Source: Clostridium grantii DSM 8605 | GTDB taxonomy: Bacteria > Bacillota > Clostridia > Clostridiales > Clostridiaceae | DNA length: 64,000 bases | Direction of reading: 5' to 3' | NCBI RefSeq assembly: GCF_900129965.1 | Contig: NZ_FQXM01000010.1 | Location: forward strand, 87,120-151,119 | Part shown: positions 9,484 through 17,543 of the stretch, piece by piece | Position numbering within the stretch: the stretch's first letter is position 1 | Layout of the letters: every line of letters starts with the position of its first letter | Translations under genes and position numbers: made by a program | The notes under the pieces: generated by a model | The model's database searches: none | The model's input: the letters and a program-made list of their open reading frames with translations, nothing else | Told to the model about the DNA's origin: nothing

Positions 9484-9708
9484 TTGTTTATTTTAATAAG
9501 TGGGGAGGCAGCAATTTTAACTAACGATACATTAGTTATTCAAGGCGAAGGTATATTAATGGTTATCGGAAACAACAATGAAGGTATTTCAAGTGATGAT
9601 GATATTATAATTAACAGTGGAATAATTAAAATTACAGCTAAAGACGAAAGAATCACTTTAAAATTCAAAGTGATTCTTTTAATATATGTTTTAGTTAAAA
9701 CTAATTAG
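9484..9708 (+). pseudogene. Remnant of a Cthe_2159-type beta-helix protein
   Basis: About 55 residues (from about 9510 to 9650) read LTNDTLVIQGEGILMV...GNNNEGISSDDDIIINSGIIKITAKD. This matches the repeat style of carbohydrate-binding Cthe_2159-family proteins (TLVI.GEG.L.V....G.GI.S.DDI.I..G.I.I.A.D). The frame has no proper start or ribosome site and runs straight into a terminator hairpin, so only an internal fragment survives. Such proteins are commonly encoded beside DUF4956 and VTC-domain genes, which lie immediately to the right here, so this looks like the decayed third member of that cassette. Confidence 0.55.
9647..9684 (+). terminator. Terminator after the Cthe_2159-type remnant
   Basis: A perfect 13-bp stem (AAAGAATCACTTT with AAAGTGATTCTTT, loop 9660-9666) followed by T-rich sequence. 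It is probably the original terminator of the decayed gene; it may also serve the minus-strand DUF4956 gene. Confidence 0.65.
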
Positions 9709-10394
9709 CACCCATAAGAAGATTGATCCGGAGTTAAGGATAAGGAAATATCTAAGTTACTATTCCTACTTCTAAGTTCATCAATAAAGGCTTTTGTACT
9801 TATTGAATCTAATAATTGAATATCATAAGTTAATTGATATAAGCTTCCTAAAGCAGTTGTTTTAACCTGTTTTAAATTATATTGAACAGCATAGTCTTTA
9901 AAGATGTCATCAAATGCTTGTTCATAATCTAAGTTTTCAGGTACTGTAACACGTAATTGTTTTGTTACAGATTTTTTTGTTCCAAAGTCAGCTTTATTTA
10001 AAAGAAACATAACGGAACACAGAATAATTGCAAATAGAATAGCGTAAGAGTAGACTCCAATACCGGTTGCAAGGCCAGCGGCCAAAGCAAATAATACAAA
10101 AGCAATATCTTTAGGTTCACCAGGGGCACTTCTAAAACGGATAATAGAAAAAGCTCCTGCTAAGCTGAAAGCTCTTGCTACATCACTTCCTATTAAAAGG
10201 ATGATGATAGCAATAACTGCCGGTAGTAAAACTATTGTAAGGGCAAAATTTTGAGAATAAGCTTTATTTGCATAAGTCTTCATATAAGTAAAGCTGATTA
10301 TTATTCCAACGGAAATTGCAACTAAGATCATTATAATTACGTTAATTAAAGATATTGAGGTACCAGTTGATGTGCTAAGTATTGATTCGAACAT
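9705..10394 (-). CDS. DUF4956 membrane protein
   Basis: A 229-residue protein with four or five hydrophobic segments in residues 15-130, then a soluble C-terminal domain of about 90 residues. The hallmark stretch AFSLAGAFSIIRFRSAPGEPKDIAFVLFALAAGLATG is typical of DUF4956. Its start lies 49 bases inside the end of the VTC-domain gene and has a good ribosome site (AAAGGAGAATATACAAT-ATG on the minus strand), so the two are translationally coupled. The pairing with a VTC domain is well conserved across Firmicutes and suggests a polyphosphate- or envelope-polymer-related membrane complex; the molecular role is unproven. Confidence 0.85.
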   Translation of the reverse strand: MFESILSTSTGTSISLINVIIMILVAISVGIIISFTYMKTYANKAYSQNFALTIVLLPAVIAIIILLIGSDVARAFSLAGAFSIIRFRSAPGEPKDIAFVLFALAAGLATGIGVYSYAILFAIILCSVMFLLNKADFGTKKSVTKQLRVTVPENLDYEQAFDDIFKDYAVQYNLKQVKTTALGSLYQLTYDIQLLDSISTKAFIDELRSRNSNLDISLSLTPDQSSYGC

Positions 10395-11122
10395 ATTGTA
10401 TATTCTCCTTTAAAATTAGTATTTGTAGTTAACTGTTTTATATATTCCTTGCCATATTTAGAAAAACTTATAGGGAAAATTTCTAGCTCTGATAAAAGTT
10501 TTGTAAGCCATAAAGGATAAGCATTGTTTACTTTTATTTCCATTAGCCATTGACCTTTATCTAAAAGAAGATCACCATGATCGCCAAGCTCCAAGGCTAA
10601 ATCATAACGTCTTGTTCTAATGTTTGTATCGAAAGTTATTCTTAAATCATCATTAAAGAATGCTTTACGGTCATAAGCAATATAAACCTTTGGAGTGAGA
10701 TCATAGTTTTTAAGAAAAAAATCTATTTCTTTCATCACTTGGCCATTATGATAAGGTTGTTCATTTGGAATATTCCCAGTAGAAACAAAATCGTAAGCAT
10801 CTTTAATACTCATACTAGTTCTACGTTTGTTAACAAACCCCTTATATTTTTTCTTGATTTCAAGAAAAGCTTTGGTATCTATTGAAGGAACACCGTAAGA
10901 CCGAAGTCTTAATTTTTCTTTATAAACAGGTTTAGATAAGGATTTTTTTATAAGTTCATCGGAAAAAGTATCATAATAAAGATTGCATATAGTATAGAAA
11001 CCATTGTCTTTATTAAATGCATCTTCTTTCATATAATCATTAAGCCATTCTATTAATAATTCATATTTTTTTTCATCAATCAAAAATTTTTTTTCATACC
11101 TATTAAAAACTTCAATTCCCAT
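10346..11122 (-). CDS. VTC-domain protein (polyphosphate polymerase-like)
   Basis: A 258-residue soluble protein with the VTC/triphosphate-tunnel fold signature: RYEKKFLID at the N-terminus, EKLRLRSYG near residue 90, FLEIKKKYKGFVNKRR near 106-122, and MEIKVNNAYPLWL near the end. Alternating Lys/Arg/Glu strands of this type line a tunnel that binds polyphosphate or NTP in yeast Vtc4; activity in bacterial relatives is inferred. It is the first gene of the operon, translated from an ATG preceded by GGAGATATACT, and overlaps the DUF4956 gene. It is divergent from a two-component system that may control it. Confidence 0.85.
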   Translation of the reverse strand: MGIEVFNRYEKKFLIDEKKYELLIEWLNDYMKEDAFNKDNGFYTICNLYYDTFSDELIKKSLSKPVYKEKLRLRSYGVPSIDTKAFLEIKKKYKGFVNKRRTSMSIKDAYDFVSTGNIPNEQPYHNGQVMKEIDFFLKNYDLTPKVYIAYDRKAFFNDDLRITFDTNIRTRRYDLALELGDHGDLLLDKGQWLMEIKVNNAYPLWLTKLLSELEIFPISFSKYGKEYIKQLTTNTNFKGEYTICSNQYLAHQLVPQYL

Positions 11123-11190
11123 AGTATATCTCCTTTCATTTGCAATAACATCTTGTAACCATGATATAAGTATAAATTCTATACCTTAAA

Positions 11191-11224
11191 TTAACCTTAA
11201 AGATTTAACTTAATTTTAACTTTT
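11191..11224. promoter_or_regulatory. TTAAC direct repeats, candidate operator of the divergent region
   Basis: Three TTAAC blocks (11191-11195, 11205-11209, 11216-11220), spaced 14 and 11 bases, stand in the region between the VTC operon (minus) and the response-regulator gene (plus). OmpR/PhoB-class regulators bind direct repeats at about 11-base spacing, so the neighbouring regulator may bind here. A TATAAT at 11285-11290 could be the -10 element of the two-component operon. Confidence 0.35.
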
Positions 11225-11336
11225 CATTAGAATTTTTTATGCAAACAAGAAAGTTTATTTAAGTTTCGTTAAAGCTTACTATGATATAATATATTTAATA
11301 TGGATAAAAAAAATTTGCAAAAAAAGGTGTGATATT

Positions 11337-12014
11337 ATGAGAATACTTGTGGTAGAAGATGAGATACCTTTAGCAGAGGCTGTTTCACATATATTAAAGA
11401 AACAAAATTATTCTGTGGATATGGTACATGATGGGGAATCAGGGTTAGATTCTGCATTAAGCAGAATTTATGATTTGATTATATTAGATATTATGTTGCC
11501 TAAAATGAATGGATTAACTGTATTGAAACATATTAGAAGAGAAAATATTTTAACGCCTGTTTTACTTTTAACTGCAAAAGGTGAGATTGAGGATAGAGTG
11601 GTTGGGTTAGATAGCGGGGCTGATGACTACCTTCCAAAACCTTTTGCTACAGAAGAACTTTTAGCGCGAATCCGTGCTTTATCAAGAAGAAAAGGGGAAG
11701 TTATTGCAACGGATGAACTTAAATTTGGCGATATTGTTTTAAACCACGATGCTTTATTGCTTACTAATAAAGATAAAGAAATTAAATTAACTTTAAGAGA
11801 AGCTGATTTGTTAGAATTTTTGATACTAAGAAATGGATTAATTGCTTCTAAGGAGCTTATCATTGAAAAGTTATGGGGATTTGATTCAGAAGCAGAGCAT
11901 AATAATGTAGAAGTATATATTTCATTTTTGAGAAAAAAGTTAACATATCTTAAATTTTATACCACTATTACAACTACTAGGGGCGTAGGATATGCCTTGG
12001 AGGTGAAGGTGTAG
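11337..12014 (+). CDS. OmpR-family response regulator
   Basis: 225 residues: receiver domain with the acidic pair Glu7/Asp8, phosphoacceptor Asp51 (LIILDIMLP), a conserved Thr/Lys in LLLTAKG and the DDYLPKPF loop, then a winged-helix DNA-binding domain (about 130-222) ending in TTTRGVGYAL. Its TAG stop shares a base with the GTG start of the kinase gene at 12014, so the two are translationally coupled. The divergent arrangement suggests that it controls the VTC/DUF4956 operon, its own operon, or both. Confidence 0.95.
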   Translation: MRILVVEDEIPLAEAVSHILKKQNYSVDMVHDGESGLDSALSRIYDLIILDIMLPKMNGLTVLKHIRRENILTPVLLLTAKGEIEDRVVGLDSGADDYLPKPFATEELLARIRALSRRKGEVIATDELKFGDIVLNHDALLLTNKDKEIKLTLREADLLEFLILRNGLIASKELIIEKLWGFDSEAEHNNVEVYISFLRKKLTYLKFYTTITTTRGVGYALEVKV

Positions 12015-13300
12015 TGTTTAAAAAGCTAAGAGTGAGATTGCTTTTTATGAATTTAAGCATAATTACAATTTTGATGCTTACTTCTTTTTCAAGTATTTAT
12101 GGGATCACATATAATAATATCCAAAATACTATTAATCAAGATTTATATAGAATTGCTGATGCAAAGAAAGAGTTTAAGTCAATGGAACCTAAAAATTCTA
12201 TTGAAGGGCCTAAAGAGAATATTTCACAAGAATTTAATTTCAACGAGAAAGATCCAGAAGAAAGATTGCCAGATAGGTTAGTTTCATTTATTGTAGAAAC
12301 TGATTTAGAGGGTAATGTTATAGAAACGGTAGCTTCTTTTGATTTAGAAGAGGATTTTTACCAAGAAGCTTTAGAAATAATTGATTCAAAGAATAGAAAA
12401 ACAGGAAACTTTACTTTAGATGACAATGAATGGGCCTATTTAGTTAAAGAACATGAAGGTAACTATATTTATGCTTTTTTAGATATGACGGCTCAACAAA
12501 AAGTTTTAGATAGATTATTATATACCTTTATTTTCGTTTCTGCAGCAATGATATTTCTTATATTTTTAATCAGTAACTTTTTAACCAATCGTTCAATTAA
12601 GCCAATAAAAGAAGCTTTTGATAAACAAAAACAATTTATATCGGATGCTTCCCATGAGTTAAAAACACCATTAGCAGTTATAAGCACAAATGTTGATGTG
12701 CTTTTATCAAATCAAAGCTCAAAGGATAGCCAAGATTGGAAGTGGCTATCATATATAAAATCGGAAGTAGAGAGAATGGGTTATTTAACAAAAGATCTTT
12801 TGTATTTAACACAAATGGAAGGTGTAGAGAGGCAACAGTTACTTAAACATTCTTTTGATTTTAGCGAAAGAGTAGAACAACAACTGCTAGGTATGGAAGT
12901 TCTAGCTTTTGAAAAAAATATTGAAATGGATTATGAAGTTGAAGCTGATATTATAATAGAAGGGAATGCAGAACAATTAATACAAGTAGTTATGATTCTA
13001 CTTGATAACGCGTTGAAGTATACTCCAGAAAAAGGAAAAATAAACTTATTTTTAAAATGCATTAATCATCAAGTAACCCTTTCTATAAAAAACACTGGTG
13101 AAGGAATACAACCAGGAGATATAAATAAAATATTCGATAGATTTTATCGTGTTGATAAAGCAAGATCAAGAATAGCAGGAAGTCATGGATTAGGGCTTTC
13201 AATTGCTAAAGCTATTGTTGAACAACATGATGGCAAGATTTTATGTGAAAGTATACCTGGTGAAATGACTATGTTTAGAGTGAAATTAAAGGCATATTAG
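12014..13300 (+). CDS. Sensor histidine kinase
   Basis: 428 residues: membrane helix 1 (about 9-30), an extracellular sensor of about 135 residues rich in acidic residues, membrane helix 2 (about 168-190), HisKA with His214 in SDASHELKTP, and a HATPase domain with N-box LLDNALKYTP, a GEGIQPGD loop and GSHGLGLSIAKAIV. It is the partner of the preceding regulator. The signal is unknown. It starts with GTG directly at the regulator stop, and a terminator follows at 13331. Confidence 0.95.
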   Translation: MFKKLRVRLLFMNLSIITILMLTSFSSIYGITYNNIQNTINQDLYRIADAKKEFKSMEPKNSIEGPKENISQEFNFNEKDPEERLPDRLVSFIVETDLEGNVIETVASFDLEEDFYQEALEIIDSKNRKTGNFTLDDNEWAYLVKEHEGNYIYAFLDMTAQQKVLDRLLYTFIFVSAAMIFLIFLISNFLTNRSIKPIKEAFDKQKQFISDASHELKTPLAVISTNVDVLLSNQSSKDSQDWKWLSYIKSEVERMGYLTKDLLYLTQMEGVERQQLLKHSFDFSERVEQQLLGMEVLAFEKNIEMDYEVEADIIIEGNAEQLIQVVMILLDNALKYTPEKGKINLFLKCINHQVTLSIKNTGEGIQPGDINKIFDRFYRVDKARSRIAGSHGLGLSIAKAIVEQHDGKILCESIPGEMTMFRVKLKAY

Positions 13301-13330
13301 CGAACAAAATTCAAATATAATGAAGAAGGC

Positions 13331-13362
13331 CCCACTTGGTAGGAAATAAGTGGGTATTTTTG
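13331..13362 (+). terminator. Terminator of the two-component operon
   Basis: CCCACTT pairs with AAGTGGG around GGTAGGAAAT, followed by TATTTTTGTG. Confidence 0.7.
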
Positions 13363-13379
13363 TGTCAAATTATATATAA

Positions 13380-13393
13380 CATAACATATAATA
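13380..13393 (+). promoter_or_regulatory. Possible sigma-K-type -10 elements
   Basis: Two overlapping matches to the CATANNNTA -10 consensus of sigma-K (CATAACATA at 13380 and CATATAATA at 13385) lie about 45-60 bases before the start at 13439. No clear AC -35 element is seen, and such matches are not rare in A+T-rich DNA. Confidence 0.2.
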
Positions 13394-13438
13394 AAATAAG
13401 GAACTATGATTTAAAATTGCATATAAAGGAGATACGGA

Positions 13439-14545
13439 ATGACTTTAGCAGTTAAAGACGATAATTACTTGAAGTATTTTCCTATGGAGAGGGCATCAAA
13501 TTTATATTATGTGGTTTATATAGATAATAAAAAACTCCCATATACTATTAATAAAAATAAAGATAAAGTTATTAAAGGTAACCTTTTATTAAAAGGTTTT
13601 TTAGAGTCTCCAAAGAAAGAAATTAATTTAAGAAATTTCATTATAGAAGAAACTTTAATTATAGATATAGGTTTAGGTCATCTTAATTTAGAAAACGTAC
13701 AAGCTAGAAATATAATTATAAAGTCAGCAGGATTTAGAAGTGTTAATTTTATGGGAAATTGTATAGTTGAAAATTTAATTATAAATAATATAAATCCTGT
13801 AAAAGTGAGTATATCAGATTACGATAATGTTATTATAGAAAATGTTATCATTGCCCCAACTACCAGTGTTTTAGATAAAGCTACTATACTTCTATCAGGA
13901 GAGTTTAAAGATACAAAATTCATGGTTAAAAGTTCCGTAAATTTAATTGCTCAGAATGATTTAAAGATAGCGGAGCCAATAATAATAGACACTGGAAATA
14001 ATGATAAAATTCTACTGTCAGGGAATTTCAATGATGTAGAAGGATTTATTGTGGTAAATAATTGTGAGGTTTCAGGAGATAAAAATAATCCACCCACTGA
14101 TTTAAATATTGGAGTGGATATAAAAAAGATAGACAGTGAAGTTACTTTTAAAGGTAATCTAGAAGGAAGTAATATAGCATTTAATTCAGCTACCAATGTA
14201 AATTGTGCTGGTAAATTAGGGGGTATTTTAGTAAATAAATCAGCATCAAATATTAATATGAGTATTGATATAGAGGCAACAATTTCAGAAATATATAATT
14301 ATTCTACAATAAAATTCACAGGATTTAATGAAGTTGTAGAAGAAATAATTGACAACACTCATAATATTGGTGAAGGAAAAACAATATTATCAGCTATACA
14401 AAGGATGGTTCAATTTACTTCTGGTAAGGGTTCGATAGTTATAAATATTGTTGAAAAAGGCGATTATAAAGTAAAATTATCAATTCAAGAAGGAGAAAAC
14501 AATGCTAATCTAAAAAACGTATTAGACATTAAAGTAGAGGAGTAA
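13439..14545 (+). CDS. Unrecognised beta-helix-like protein of the structural locus
   Basis: A 368-residue protein I cannot assign to a named family. It has no signal peptide or membrane segment. Residues about 45-300 are built of short repeating strands with N-x-I/V-I-I patterns (INLRNFIIEETLIIDIGLGHLNLENVQARNIII), which suggests a right-handed beta-helix. The segment LIIDIGLGHLNLENVQARNIII is clearly related to LIITIGYGNINLINIHAKNIII in the C-terminal exon of the large protein encoded at 16358-20498, which ties the two genes into one system. It has a strong ribosome site (AAAGGAG) before the ATG and a terminator at 14548. Confidence 0.75.
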   Translation: MTLAVKDDNYLKYFPMERASNLYYVVYIDNKKLPYTINKNKDKVIKGNLLLKGFLESPKKEINLRNFIIEETLIIDIGLGHLNLENVQARNIIIKSAGFRSVNFMGNCIVENLIINNINPVKVSISDYDNVIIENVIIAPTTSVLDKATILLSGEFKDTKFMVKSSVNLIAQNDLKIAEPIIIDTGNNDKILLSGNFNDVEGFIVVNNCEVSGDKNNPPTDLNIGVDIKKIDSEVTFKGNLEGSNIAFNSATNVNCAGKLGGILVNKSASNINMSIDIEATISEIYNYSTIKFTGFNEVVEEIIDNTHNIGEGKTILSAIQRMVQFTSGKGSIVINIVEKGDYKVKLSIQEGENNANLKNVLDIKVEE

Positions 14546-14547
14546 CG

Positions 14548-14583
14548 CTAGGGCTATCTTTATAGCCTTAGTTCTTTTAAAAA
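14548..14583 (+). terminator. Terminator of the beta-helix gene
   Basis: CTAGGGCTAT pairs with ATAGCCTTAG around CTTT, followed by TTCTTTTAAAAAT. Confidence 0.6.
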
Positions 14584-14775
14584 TACAAAAATTAGGTGTT
14601 TATACAGTGTAATTATAGAGATATAAAGCAGTTAGGGGTAATTTTAAGATAAAGTGTCATAAGTTGTAACAAAATAAAGAGTTACGCGTATATTATAAGT
14701 AGCGGTATATAAATCATAACATATTATTTATCCGTACTAGATGGAAAAAGTCAAGGGAAGGAAAGGGTGATATAT

Positions 14776-14838
14776 ATGAGAAGTTTATATAACTACAAAG
14801 TGAATTTCACTAAGATCGCAACTGGAAAATACGGATAA
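14776..14838 (+). CDS. Possible 20-residue peptide
   Basis: An ATG with an AAAGGGTG ribosome site about 6 bases upstream opens a 20-codon frame (MRSLYNYKVNFTKIATGKYG) ending at TAA. An 11-bp inverted repeat (ACTGGAAAATA 14821-14831, TATTTTCCAGT 14840-14850) overlaps its 3' end and stops just before the ribosome site of the next gene, so reading the short frame could alter folding of the leader. It lies in the 329-base gap before 14875. It could be a leader peptide or a small structural peptide; no homology is recognised. Confidence 0.35.
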   Translation: MRSLYNYKVNFTKIATGKYG

Positions 14839-14850
14839 TTATTTTCCAGT
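14821..14850 (+). promoter_or_regulatory. Leader hairpin before the small structural protein gene
   Basis: A perfect 11-bp inverted repeat with an 8-base loop and no T-run, ending about 10 bases before the AGGAGAG ribosome site of the gene at 14875. It is more like an mRNA-stabilising or translation-controlling hairpin than a terminator. Confidence 0.4.
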
Positions 14851-14874
14851 AATATATCTTAGGAGAGATGAAAA

Positions 14875-15438
14875 ATGGCTAATACTTTTACTTTAACAAT
14901 GACAAGTATTGCTTTAGACGCAATATCTATAGAATTAGGAAGCACAGCATCAACCACATTAATTGATAGTATGATAAAAATAAGAAAATTTAATGGTAGT
15001 ACTTTTGATGATTATACTGATTTTACTGTTTCTGGTGCTTCAGATACAGTTGCAACAATAAATCCAAACACAGATTTTTCACAGACAGATATGATTTTAA
15101 TTCAAATTCAAGATGGAACAGATTATTCAGATAGAGTTTTAGTGGATTTTGCGCAAGATTACGATGAAACTAATCATGATGCAGATTATAAGTATGAACT
15201 TCCAGCACAAACTGGTTCTTATAAAATACAATTAGATACAGTAAATGGAACAGATTTTAGTACTGTTGAATCAGCAGCTTTTGCAGTTGGTAATGCACCA
15301 ACTGGTGCAACAGTATCAATAGCAAAAGATTATTTAGTTAAGTACACTGGACAAGTTCTTGATGTAATTGTTACTTTAACGGGTACTGATATTCCAGCAG
15401 GTAATTATGAAGTATCTATTGATGCAGATTTACAATAG
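14875..15438 (+). CDS. Small beta-rich structural protein, paralog 1
   Basis: A 187-residue acidic, Thr/Asp-rich protein with no Cys, no signal peptide and no membrane segment; the family is not recognised. Two halves are visible: residues about 1-145 ending in GSYKIQLDTVNGTDFSTVESAAFAV, and a C-terminal module (about 146-187) ATVSIAKDYLVKYTGQVLDVIVTLTG...AGNYEVSID. Both recur in the protein at 15740 (GLYKITLTDINELSYDVESKTFIV and GNYLVQI), and the second recurs in the 54-residue protein at 15505. A strong ribosome site (AGGAGAG) suggests good expression. It probably assembles with the other proteins of the locus. Confidence 0.7.
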   Translation: MANTFTLTMTSIALDAISIELGSTASTTLIDSMIKIRKFNGSTFDDYTDFTVSGASDTVATINPNTDFSQTDMILIQIQDGTDYSDRVLVDFAQDYDETNHDADYKYELPAQTGSYKIQLDTVNGTDFSTVESAAFAVGNAPTGATVSIAKDYLVKYTGQVLDVIVTLTGTDIPAGNYEVSIDADLQ

Positions 15439-15504
15439 AATATTTAAATATAATTAATGAATTTATGATAAAAACAGTTATTGTAAGTGATGGAGGTGTC
15501 ATCT

Positions 15505-15669
15505 ATGGGAACGCCTGCACCAGAATTTTCTTCGGTTACTGTAAAGAAAAATTATTTAGTTAAATATAATGGGCAAATAATTTTAGTTGTTGTAGTTTTG
15601 AATAATGAGCAAGGGGATGCCCAATTAGAGAATCAAGTATCTTTTACTGGGGAACTACAAGAATTATAA
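15505..15669 (+). CDS. Small structural protein, single-module paralog 2
   Basis: A 54-residue protein starting at the ATG at 15505 (GGAGG lies 8 bases upstream). It corresponds to only the C-terminal module of its neighbours: VTVKKNYLVKYNGQIILVVVVL aligns with VSIAKDYLVKYTGQVLDVIVTL in the preceding protein. The last 20 residues diverge from the paralogs, so it is either a truncated copy or a dedicated capping subunit. It has its own terminator at 15692. Confidence 0.6.
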   Translation: MGTPAPEFSSVTVKKNYLVKYNGQIILVVVVLNNEQGDAQLENQVSFTGELQEL

Positions 15670-15691
15670 AAGAATTTAATTATAAAATAAG

Positions 15692-15720
15692 ACCAGAAGA
15701 TTATTCTTCTGGTTTTTCTA
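15692..15720 (+). terminator. Terminator between paralogs 2 and 3
   Basis: ACCAGAAGA pairs with TCTTCTGGT around TTAT, followed by TTTTTCT. It sits directly before the ribosome site of the gene at 15740, so it may act as a partial attenuator. Confidence 0.65.
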
Positions 15721-15739
15721 AAAATGAAGGAGCAAATAA

Positions 15740-16297
15740 ATGGATGAAAGAATACTGAAAATAGATAAGATTCAACTAGAATATATTGAAATTTCACTTT
15801 CACCTAGTATTCTGGATTTAAGTAAAGAAAATATAATTTTAATTTTAAATGATAAAAATCTTTATAATTATAATATAAGGGATATAAGTGGTGGTAGTGG
15901 GCAAAAGTATAAAATAATTCCTGTAAGTAAATTTAATAGATATGACAGTATGTCAATTCAAATAAGATATGAAGATACCTTAAGTAATACAGTAAAAAGT
16001 TATGTATGCAAGTATATAAAAAATAATACAGATATGACTATTCGAATTATGCAAAATGTAAGTGGTTTGTACAAAATAACTTTAACTGATATAAATGAGC
16101 TTTCTTATGATGTGGAATCTAAAACCTTTATAGTATCTTTACCATTAAATATTGAGAATTGTTCAGCAACTTTGCAGGGTGGTGAAATATATCATGTTGG
16201 TGAAAATATTGTAATTGATGTTGTATTAAGAGATACAAAGGGAAATTTAGTGCCCGATGGTAATTATTTAGTGCAAATAAAATGGGATAAATATTAA
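15740..16297 (+). CDS. Small beta-rich structural protein, paralog 3
   Basis: A 185-residue protein with the same length and layout as the protein at 14875: an N-terminal domain, a central GLYKITLTDINELSYDVESKTFIV block and a C-terminal ATLQGGEIYHVGENIVIDVVL...DGNYLVQI module. It is more basic and Asn/Ile-rich than paralog 1 and contains two Cys. No signal peptide. Ribosome site GAAGGAG before the ATG. Inferred to be a minor or adaptor subunit of the same assembly. Confidence 0.7.
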   Translation: MDERILKIDKIQLEYIEISLSPSILDLSKENIILILNDKNLYNYNIRDISGGSGQKYKIIPVSKFNRYDSMSIQIRYEDTLSNTVKSYVCKYIKNNTDMTIRIMQNVSGLYKITLTDINELSYDVESKTFIVSLPLNIENCSATLQGGEIYHVGENIVIDVVLRDTKGNLVPDGNYLVQIKWDKY

Positions 16298-16302
16298 GGG
16301 GA

Positions 16303-16352
16303 TACCCCCTATTATTTAGAGTTTCATCTATATAATAGGGGGTGTACTTTTT
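16303..16352. terminator. Terminator between convergent structural genes
   Basis: TACCCCCTATTAT pairs with ATAATAGGGGGTGTA, followed by CTTTTTAACTTTTAA. It separates the plus-strand paralog 3 from the minus-strand large gene. Confidence 0.6.
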
Positions 16353-16357
16353 AACTT

Positions 16358-16849
16358 TTAATTAAAAAAATTCTTAAATTTATCTATGAGTTTATGCAAA
16401 GTATTTTTTTTATAAACAACTTCAGAAACATCTTTAGAAATTTCAAAATTAACGTTTTGGTTAAGGATATTATCTATATTTTCAATTTCAGAAAAGGTTT
16501 CTAAAGGTAAAATATCCACACCAAGTTCGTCGTTAGTAATATTTGATGAACTACTTTCGTAGATTATGATATTTTTAGCATGGATGTTAATTAGATTTAT
16601 ATTACCATAACCGATAGTTATTATTAAATCTCCCCTTATATTTAAGTTTATAAGGTTAATTTCTTCACCATTAGATAAATCACCAGATACTTTAACATTA
16701 TGAACTATATCTGAAGTAGTTGTTTCCAAACCATAATTTCTGTAGGTATTAGAATCAGTTACTAATAGAATGTACTGTTCTGCATCAAAATTACCACCGT
16801 TAAATGGATTATCTGTAGGGTCATTTAAGGGTTCTATAACTATAAAATT
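16358..16849 (-). CDS. 3' exon (163 residues) of the large Ig-repeat protein
   Basis: This open frame has no start of its own. It begins in phase 0 exactly at the predicted 3' end of the group II intron (16850) and continues the reading frame that the intron breaks at 17543. It encodes NFIVIEPLNDPTDNPFNGG... followed by the beta-helix-like segment LIITIGYGNINLINIHAKNIII, matching the protein at 13439, and a basic C-terminus KLIDKFKNFFN. Joined to the 5' exon it adds 163 residues. Without splicing this domain is lost. A possible unspliced reading from a TTG at 16729 lacks a ribosome site. Confidence 0.75.
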   Translation of the reverse strand, partial: NFIVIEPLNDPTDNPFNGGNFDAEQYILLVTDSNTYRNYGLETTTSDIVHNVKVSGDLSNGEEINLINLNIRGDLIITIGYGNINLINIHAKNIIIYESSSSNITNDELGVDILPLETFSEIENIDNILNQNVNFEISKDVSEVVYKKNTLHKLIDKFKNFFN

Positions 16850-17543
16850 ATACTGATAGGTAATCCTTTGTAGTCTATACTATCCGGATTTTCCCCCAGT
16901 CCACACCGTGCGTGATAGTTTCCCATCACACGGCGTTCCGTGGATAAATATACCCACTAGGCCCCTTCACTTCTATCTGTTTTATCCTCTCAAAGCATTA
17001 CTGCTTAGATACAAGCGGCAGATTATCATAATTACTATGGGCCTGCTGACTTTTTATATATTTCATAGAAGCTAAACTCTTCTCTATATATAAAATCTCA
17101 AACGTTTTACTTTATCTATCCCTTATTTTGATTTCCTTAGGCTCCCACTATACAAAAAATGAAGGATAGGTTTAATAGCCAAAATTATTCCTATCCGAAG
17201 TTATTATTTCAAATAAATACTTACAAATTAATCCAACAGTAATTTGAAATTCAATGATTTGCTTCAGTCGTGGGTTCGTTATCTAGCCATAGAAATCTTT
17301 TAAAGACTCCCGCATCACTATGGATTACGACTTTACCTAGCTTCATACCCTTAATTAGTTAGAATTAAAAGCATGTAGGAGATTAGAGAATAATTTAATG
17401 GCTATTAATTATTAATAAGATTTCGCTTATTTCTTAGATAAAGTAATTAGTATAGCAAAAATCCCTAGTTCGTGTAGGAACTAGGGATTTCTATACCTAC
17501 CTTTTTCACAAATTTTTATTGCTTATAAGGCAACGTTTCACAC
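16850..17543 (-). mobile_element. ORF-less group II intron (694 nt)
   Basis: On the minus strand the element starts GTGTG (17543-17539) and ends in AGTAT (16854-16850). Domain V is 34 nt (16935-16902): a lower helix ACGCCGT/ACGGTGT, a GC bulge, and a 7-bp upper helix closed by a GAAA tetraloop, with a CGC triad. A domain VI GATAG/CTATC stem follows. EBS1 (GTTGGA, 17237-17232) is in the loop of a 7-bp hairpin and is an exact complement of IBS1 (TCCAAC), the last six exon bases. EBS2 GAACCC (17277-17272) complements IBS2 GGGTTC (17559-17554). There is no reverse-transcriptase frame. The hairpin at 17459-17493 is internal structure. Confidence 0.85.

Noticed and set aside
16359..16729. 3' exon considered as an independent gene starting with TTG at 16729
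   Set aside because: No ribosome site, and the protein-like frame continues upstream exactly to the intron boundary.
17459..17493. Strong hairpin AAATCCCTAGTTC/GAACTAGGGATTT considered as a terminator
   Set aside because: It lies inside the group II intron near its 5' end and is better explained as part of intron domain I, although it might still reduce read-through.
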